A stretch of 48,228 bases of DNA from JBELHR01 sp049607205 (GTDB taxonomy: Bacteria; Bacteroidota; Bacteroidia; Flavobacteriales; Flavobacteriaceae): contig JBMYWH010000016.1 of NCBI GenBank assembly GCA_049607205.1, positions 1 through 48,228 on the forward strand, read 5' to 3'. Numbering within the stretch: position 1 is the stretch's first letter; each line of letters starts with the position of its first letter. The notes below the pieces were generated by a model. That model was not told where the DNA came from and did no database searches. It saw only the letters and a program-made list of their open reading frames with translations. The translations under genes and the position numbers were made by a program. Below, piece after piece: positions 43,817-48,228 of the stretch.

Positions 43817-44503
43817 ATGAAGGAAATTAAACATGTGTTTTTTGATTTAGATCATACCTTATGGGATTTTGAATCAAATTCAAACGATAGTTTTAAAGAT
43901 ATCTTTGCCACCCATCAAGTAGCGGTGGATTTTGATTTATTTATGAAGGCCTATACTCCAATCAATAATGAATATTGGAAGCGTTATCGAGAAGATAGGG
44001 TCTCTAAAGAGGATTTGCGTTATGGAAGGCTTAAGGATACTTTTGATGCTTTAAACTACGAAACTTCAGATGCTTTAATTGATGTCTTAGCAGAAGACTA
44101 TATAACAACCCTCCCTAAGTATAATAAACTTTTTCCAGGAGCGATTCAAGTTTTGGAGTACTTGAAGTCTAAGGACTATGCATTGCATATGATAACCAAT
44201 GGTTTTGAGGAAGTACAATGGAAAAAATGTGTAAGCTCAGGGATTGATCATTTCTTTACCGAATTTATCACCTCAGAAGCAGTTGGGGTAAAGAAGCCTA
44301 ATCCTAAAATATTTAAGTTTGCCCTTGAAAAGGCGGATGCTCATGCAGATCAGAGTATAATGATAGGAGATAATCAAGAGGCGGATATTCAAGGAGCCTT
44401 ATCTATGGGGATGCAAGTGGTGTTTTGCAACTTTGATTCACAAATTAATAAGGGGAACTATAAGGAGATTCACCATTTAGAAGAATTAAAAAATATATTA
44501 TGA
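43817..44503 (+). CDS. yjjG: YjjG-type pyrimidine nucleotidase (HAD family)
   Basis: 228 residues from ATG 43817 (MKEIKHVFFDLDHTLWDFES). HAD motif I holds D10 and D12, motif II is MITNGFEEVQWKK, motif III Lys is in GVKKPNPKIF and motif IV is IGDNQEADIQGA. YjjG removes phosphate from non-canonical pyrimidine nucleotides. An upstream start (43778) lies inside the previous gene and lacks family sequence. The stop overlaps the next start as ATGA. Confidence 0.88.
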   Translation: MKEIKHVFFDLDHTLWDFESNSNDSFKDIFATHQVAVDFDLFMKAYTPINNEYWKRYREDRVSKEDLRYGRLKDTFDALNYETSDALIDVLAEDYITTLPKYNKLFPGAIQVLEYLKSKDYALHMITNGFEEVQWKKCVSSGIDHFFTEFITSEAVGVKKPNPKIFKFALEKADAHADQSIMIGDNQEADIQGALSMGMQVVFCNFDSQINKGNYKEIHHLEELKNIL

Positions 44504-45258
44504 AAAATCTATTTATACTCGTTTTAATAGTTGGATTTGGACTTTCATTGCGTGGTCAAGAGACTTCGCAGCCTGATTTAAGTCCGTATAAATACGCCTT
44601 GATTAAGAAGCAATATGTATTTCAAAAGGAAGAAAATTCATATCAGATCAACGATATGTTGAAATTTCAATTTGAGAAAAAGGGTTTCGTGGTGATTTAT
44701 GATTCGGATAGGATTCCTGAAGAGCTGTTTGATAATCCTTGTTTAGGCCTAAAAGTTGAGGTCGTTGATCTTTCCAATATGTTTACTTTTAAAATGAGGT
44801 ATGATCTTATTGATTGTAGAAATGACACTGTTTTTAAAGGGGAAGAAGTTAAATCAAAGATTAAGGATTATAAGAAGGGATACTTGGATGTTATGAGAAA
44901 AGCGATGGTCTCTGTGTCCGCGCTTCCTTATAGTTATGTTGAAGGAATCATAGTGAAAGAAGAAGCCCCAATAACGGCAGTAGAACCTGTGGAGGAGGTC
45001 CTTATGACTAAGCAGGGTATTGAGGGGAGTTATTTCCGAGAATCCTTAGAGCTCAAGATCTCTAAAACGGATTCAGATTTGATTTGGAGTGTAGAACTTA
45101 ATAATGGAGAGAAAAAAGGAGAATTGCGCAGTAGTTCTGATCCCAATACTTATTGGTTAACATGGGAGGGTGAATCTACTACTAGAGCTTTAAAAGTTCA
45201 AGGAAACAAAGTTCTTTTAGATTCCAGTTTTGGTAGCTTAGAATTTATAAGATCTTAA
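44500..45258 (+). CDS. Secreted protein of unknown function
   Basis: 252 residues with a signal peptide (MKNLFILVLIVGFGLSLRGQ). I do not recognise a family. The N-terminal half (YKYALIKKQYVFQKEENSY, LKFQFEKKGFVVIYDSD) looks like a small alpha/beta domain; the C-terminal half repeats short beta segments (GIEGSYFRESLELKIS, TYWLTWEGESTTRALKV). It overlaps the nucleotidase by 4 bases (ATGA) and the convergent rarA by 4 bases. Confidence 0.7.
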   Translation: MKNLFILVLIVGFGLSLRGQETSQPDLSPYKYALIKKQYVFQKEENSYQINDMLKFQFEKKGFVVIYDSDRIPEELFDNPCLGLKVEVVDLSNMFTFKMRYDLIDCRNDTVFKGEEVKSKIKDYKKGYLDVMRKAMVSVSALPYSYVEGIIVKEEAPITAVEPVEEVLMTKQGIEGSYFRESLELKISKTDSDLIWSVELNNGEKKGELRSSSDPNTYWLTWEGESTTRALKVQGNKVLLDSSFGSLEFIRS

Positions 45259-46541
45259 TACTTATACTTAGTCTTCCACATTTGTTCTAGATTTTTACGG
45301 AACTGTCCTTCTCTGGCATTATTCCCAGGCTGATAGAAGATGGTGCCGCTGATTTGTTCAGGTAGAAATTCCTGGACGACGAAGTTGTTTTCATAACTGT
45401 GTGCATACTTATATTCTGCGCCATAGTCTAATTCCTTCATCAATTTTGTAGGAGCATTTCTCAGGTGTAATGGAATGCTCAAATCTCCTGTTTGATTTAC
45501 AAATTCTAGGGCTTGATTAATCGCAGCATAGCTGGCATTTGATTTTGCACTACAGGCCAGATAGATTACGCATTGACTTAGGACTAATCGAGCTTCTGGC
45601 ATCCCTATGGTTGCGACACTTTGAAAGGTGTTATTAGCAAGCATTAAGGCGTTTGGATTTGCATTCCCTATGTCTTCCGTGGCTGAGATAATTAACCTTC
45701 GAGCAATAAATTTAGGATCCTCACCTCCGGCAAGCATTCTCGCCAGGTAATAGACTGCTGCATTGGGGTCAGATCCTCTAATGGATTTAATAAGTGCTGA
45801 AATAATGTCATAGTGCTGGTCTCCCGTTTTATCATAGCGCACGGCATTTTTTTGAATCTTTTCATATACCATATCGTTAGTGATCTCTACTGGCGCATCT
45901 TCACTCATGACGACCAGTTCAAAAATATTCAAAAGCTTTCTGGCATCTCCACCACTGAGATGTAATAAGGCTTCATATTCCTTGATACTTACGTTTTGAT
46001 CTATAATGGCCTGGTCTTCCTTTAATGCGCGTTTTATTAAATCAATTAGAGAATCCTTAGAAAAAGGCTTTAAAACATAGACTTGGCACCTTGATAGTAG
46101 GGCAGGGATTACCTCAAAACTTGGATTTTCTGTAGTGGCACCGATAAGTGTTACCCATCCTTTTTCGACCGCTCCAAGAAGACTGTCTTGTTGTGATTTA
46201 CTAAATCTATGGATCTCATCAATGAAGAGTAAGGGGTTTTTTGCAGTGAAGAGCCCTCCAGAATCTTTTGCTTTTTGAATAACCTCTCGAACGTCTTTTA
46301 CCCCTGAATTAATAGCACTCAAGGTATAAAAAGGCCTACCTGATTCCTTTGCTATAATTTCTGCTAGGGTCGTTTTACCAATTCCAGGAGGTCCCCATAA
46401 GATAAGAGAAGGGATAATTCCCTTCTTAATATGAGTGGTCAATCTACCCTTAGGGCCGACTAAATGTTCTTGGGCGATATAATCCTCGAGTTTCTTAGGT
46501 CTTAGGCGTTCTGCTAAGGGTATATTTATTTCTTTACTCAT
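45255..46541 (-). CDS. rarA: Replication-associated recombination protein A (RarA/MgsA)
   Basis: An AAA+ ATPase (428 residues) that acts at stalled replication forks. The N-terminus ERLRPKKLEDYIAQEHLVGP is typical. Walker A is GPPGIGKTT (50-58), Walker B LLFIDEIHRF, sensor 1 ATTENPSFE and arginine-finger region LLSRCQVY. The C-terminal part (SDPNAAVYYLARML, YPLHLRNAPTKLM-like IPLHLRNAPTKLM) is the RarA tetramerisation domain. It overlaps the convergent gene by 4 bases with no terminator between them. Confidence 0.95.
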   Translation of the reverse strand: MSKEINIPLAERLRPKKLEDYIAQEHLVGPKGRLTTHIKKGIIPSLILWGPPGIGKTTLAEIIAKESGRPFYTLSAINSGVKDVREVIQKAKDSGGLFTAKNPLLFIDEIHRFSKSQQDSLLGAVEKGWVTLIGATTENPSFEVIPALLSRCQVYVLKPFSKDSLIDLIKRALKEDQAIIDQNVSIKEYEALLHLSGGDARKLLNIFELVVMSEDAPVEITNDMVYEKIQKNAVRYDKTGDQHYDIISALIKSIRGSDPNAAVYYLARMLAGGEDPKFIARRLIISATEDIGNANPNALMLANNTFQSVATIGMPEARLVLSQCVIYLACSAKSNASYAAINQALEFVNQTGDLSIPLHLRNAPTKLMKELDYGAEYKYAHSYENNFVVQEFLPEQISGTIFYQPGNNAREGQFRKNLEQMWKTKYKY

Positions 46542-46592
46542 CTTCCTGATTCTTGAGGTAAAATTACTAAATTATTCGGGTCTAAATGTGCT

Positions 46593-47306
46593 ATGCAAAT
46601 GAATTCTAAATTCACAAATTCCTCAGAGAGCTATTTCAAAGTCCAACCTTTTGTTATACTGCTACCTATAGTGTTCCTTGCGCTTATGTGGATCGTATAT
46701 ATGATGGAATGGAAAATGGGCTGGAATTTCAATGGTTTAGGGGTCTATCCTCGTCGCTTGGATGGTCTTATTGGAGTTATTACAGGTCCTTTTATACATG
46801 GGTCAGCAAAACACTTATTTAATAATTCGATCCCCTTTGTGATTTTAAGCATGTCCTTATTATACTTTTTTCAAGAAGAAGGTTTGAGAATTTTTATTTT
46901 GGGATGGGTTCTTTCGGGTATAGGAACTTGGCTAATAGGACGTCCTAGTCATCATATAGGAGCGAGTGGGGTAGTCTATTTTTTATTTGGTTTTCTTTTC
47001 CTAAGCGGACTTATTCGAAAAAACATTCGTTTGACAGCGCTATCTCTAGCGCTTTGTTTTTTGTATGGAGGTATGATATGGTATGTGTTTCCCATAGAAG
47101 CTGATATCTCTTGGGAGGGGCATTCTTCTGGTTTACTAGTGGGATTCGCTCTCGCGATTCTATGGCGTCAAAAGGGCCCTAAAAGCCCAAAACACATTTT
47201 CAAAAAAACGGAGTTTGACGAATTTTTTGATGAGTATGGAAACCTAAGAGAGTCTTTGCCTGAGAGCCTCATAGAGGAAAGCACCACAAGCGACCGAGAC
47301 ATTTAG
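46593..47306 (+). CDS. Rhomboid family intramembrane serine protease
   Basis: 237 residues with about six membrane segments. The catalytic dyad is S125 in GASG and H177 in WEGHSSG. An HGSAKHLFNN block (H74, N77) supplies the oxyanion region. The C-terminal tail is acidic and cytosolic. It cleaves membrane substrates within the bilayer, and its targets are unknown. It is divergent from rarA, and its last 63 bases overlap the convergent rlmB-type gene. Confidence 0.93.
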   Translation: MQMNSKFTNSSESYFKVQPFVILLPIVFLALMWIVYMMEWKMGWNFNGLGVYPRRLDGLIGVITGPFIHGSAKHLFNNSIPFVILSMSLLYFFQEEGLRIFILGWVLSGIGTWLIGRPSHHIGASGVVYFLFGFLFLSGLIRKNIRLTALSLALCFLYGGMIWYVFPIEADISWEGHSSGLLVGFALAILWRQKGPKSPKHIFKKTEFDEFFDEYGNLRESLPESLIEESTTSDRDI

Positions 47307-47987
47307 AGAAGAGATTTCTCCTTTCATCGGTAGCTTAGCTCTCTGATCCACTATTTTTAAGATCGATGGATTAATCCCCTTATGTTCAGAGCCCATTATG
47401 ATACCTGTATCTCCGTTGAAATCAACATCGTAGATAAGTTGATCCGTTTTTTCAGTAGCAGCCACTAATTGTACTTCCGAGGCTTGCATCATGAATACTG
47501 CATCCTTAATATGATCTACTTTACAGATTGGAATTTTAAAGGCAGCTCCTGCTGAGGTTTTGATGGTTTCGGCGTTTAAGGGAGCTGATCCCGCTTTAGC
47601 AATCACGATGGCATCAACACCGGTACATTCTGCTGTTCTTATAATGGCACCAAAATTTCTAACATCAGAAATTCCGTCTAATAACAAGAACAAACGATTT
47701 GATTTTCCTTCTTCGTTTAAGATAGCATCTAAGTCATGAAAGTCTACTGCGGCAATTTGAGCAACTGCCCCTTGATGGTTCATATGTTTACTCAAACGAT
47801 CCAATTTTTCAATTGGAACTTGGCTTGTACTAATGTTCTTTTCCTTAATTAAGGTATTCAACTCCTGCATAAGAGGTCCTTTGACTCCCTTTTGTAAGAA
47901 AATTTTATCTACACTAACCCCAGAATTAATAGCTTCAATAATCGCTCTAATTCCAAATACTTTTGTTTGCTGTTTGCCTTCTTCCAT
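47244..47987 (-). CDS. rlmB: 23S rRNA 2'-O-methyltransferase, RlmB/TrmH family
   Basis: 247 residues. The N-terminal substrate-binding part begins TKVFGIRAIIEAINSGVS, followed by a SpoU (SPOUT) catalytic domain with motifs NFGAIIRTAECTGVDAIV, IMGSEHKGINPSIL and LNVSVACGAFLYEALRQR. This is the RlmB architecture that methylates a guanosine of 23S rRNA; the precise target in this organism is by homology. The 3' end overlaps the convergent rhomboid gene by 63 bases. Confidence 0.9.
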   Translation of the reverse strand: MEEGKQQTKVFGIRAIIEAINSGVSVDKIFLQKGVKGPLMQELNTLIKEKNISTSQVPIEKLDRLSKHMNHQGAVAQIAAVDFHDLDAILNEEGKSNRLFLLLDGISDVRNFGAIIRTAECTGVDAIVIAKAGSAPLNAETIKTSAGAAFKIPICKVDHIKDAVFMMQASEVQLVAATEKTDQLIYDVDFNGDTGIIMGSEHKGINPSILKIVDQRAKLPMKGEISSLNVSVACGAFLYEALRQRLS

Positions 47988-47991
47988 GGGT

Positions 47992-47999
47992 CAAAGATA
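47992..47999 (-). promoter_or_regulatory. Candidate rlmB -7 box TATCTTTG, leaderless
   Basis: On the minus strand TATCTTTG (47999-47992) ends 4 bases before the ATG at 47987. Transcription would start at the initiation codon. Confidence 0.5.
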
Positions 48000-48088
48000 G
48001 GCTTTTATATGATATTATTTTTACTAATATAAATTGCTCTGTTAAAATTAATTTAACAGTTTTTTGGTTTTGAAATGAGAAAAGAAAA

Positions 48089-48228
48089 CTAGTTACAACA
48101 TGGAACGTTGGTGCATTTTTCGATTACAGGATCGGTACTTGCAACTGTTGGTGTTCCAGATGAAGACGTTTCTAACGGAGGTTGGAAATAAAATTGATAA
48201 TTTGTTTTAATCAATTGATTCAATTTTT
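48089..48228 (-). CDS. C-terminus of an unrecognised protein, cut by window edge
   Basis: On the minus strand an open frame enters from the right edge and reads through 45 codons to TAG at 48089-48091. Its last residues run NYQFYFQPPLETSS, then GTPTVASTDPVIEK, and end CTNVPCCN, with three cysteines close together. I do not recognise it. Being open across the edge and followed by a spacer gives moderate support, not proof. A weak hairpin CTGTTAAA/TTTAACAG at 48039-48059 lies downstream, with its T run on the plus side only. Confidence 0.45.
   Translation of the reverse strand, partial: KLNQLIKTNYQFYFQPPLETSSSGTPTVASTDPVIEKCTNVPCCN

Noticed and set aside
48039..48065. Hairpin CTGTTAAA/TTTAACAG followed by TTTTTT as a terminator
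   Set aside because: The T run is on the plus strand, where no gene ends; for the minus-strand gene upstream it lacks one.

Overview
The window comes from a member of the Bacteroidota, most likely order Flavobacteriales. The evidence is an AT-rich genome with almost no Shine-Dalgarno sequences, repeated matches to the Bacteroidota -7 promoter box TAnnTTTG directly upstream of genes, a fused secDF, gyrB with flavobacterial-type N-terminal sequence, a tmRNA tag reading GENNYALAA, many short lipoprotein signals, and outer-membrane beta-barrel genes. Genus cannot be assigned from sequence alone.

Layout. 1-9000 is housekeeping: a partial secDF (minus), fhs (plus), then mdh, gyrB and asnB (minus), mostly separated by clear intrinsic terminators. 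9064-15545 is a complete tryptophan operon, trpEGDCFBA, preceded by a leader peptide with three consecutive Trp codons and a strong attenuator hairpin. 15587-18742 is a secreted tricorn-like S41 protease with its own candidate promoter and an unusual 5' hairpin. 18801-27734 (minus) is a tight five-gene envelope operon in transcription order: TlpA-like thioredoxin lipoprotein, 994-residue TPR protein, plug-less outer-membrane barrel, M28 peptidase lipoprotein, YtcJ-like amidohydrolase. 27831-30716 has an FtsE-like ABC ATPase and three envelope proteins (barrel, DUF4136 lipoprotein, DUF2490 protein).

30717-32864 is the one accessory region. It has an intact YefM-YoeB type toxin-antitoxin pair with a likely operator, a second antitoxin with a truncated ParE/RelE-like toxin, a collapsed third copy of that second module, and about 770 bases of gene-free DNA filled with related hairpins and a 106-base tandem duplication. 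It abuts the tmRNA gene ssrA (32865-33256, minus).

33347-38239 (plus) is a four-gene run: a lysine-forming saccharopine/alanine dehydrogenase-like enzyme, two M28 peptidases and the murein-peptide ligase mpl. 38277-41746 (minus) carries a small barrel protein and the trkH-trkA potassium uptake pair. 41808-45258 (plus) has radC, a polysaccharide-deacetylase-like gene, a YjjG-type nucleotidase and a secreted protein of unknown function. The end holds rarA (minus), a rhomboid protease (plus), rlmB-type rRNA methyltransferase (minus), and the C-terminus of an unrecognised protein running off the right edge.

The most notable points are the trp attenuator with an almost leaderless leader peptide, the decaying toxin-antitoxin and covarying-hairpin region next to ssrA, the 5'-terminal hairpin of the tricorn-like gene, and the TPR/barrel pair within the envelope operon. 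I did not see CRISPR arrays, insertion sequences, prophage genes or tRNAs.
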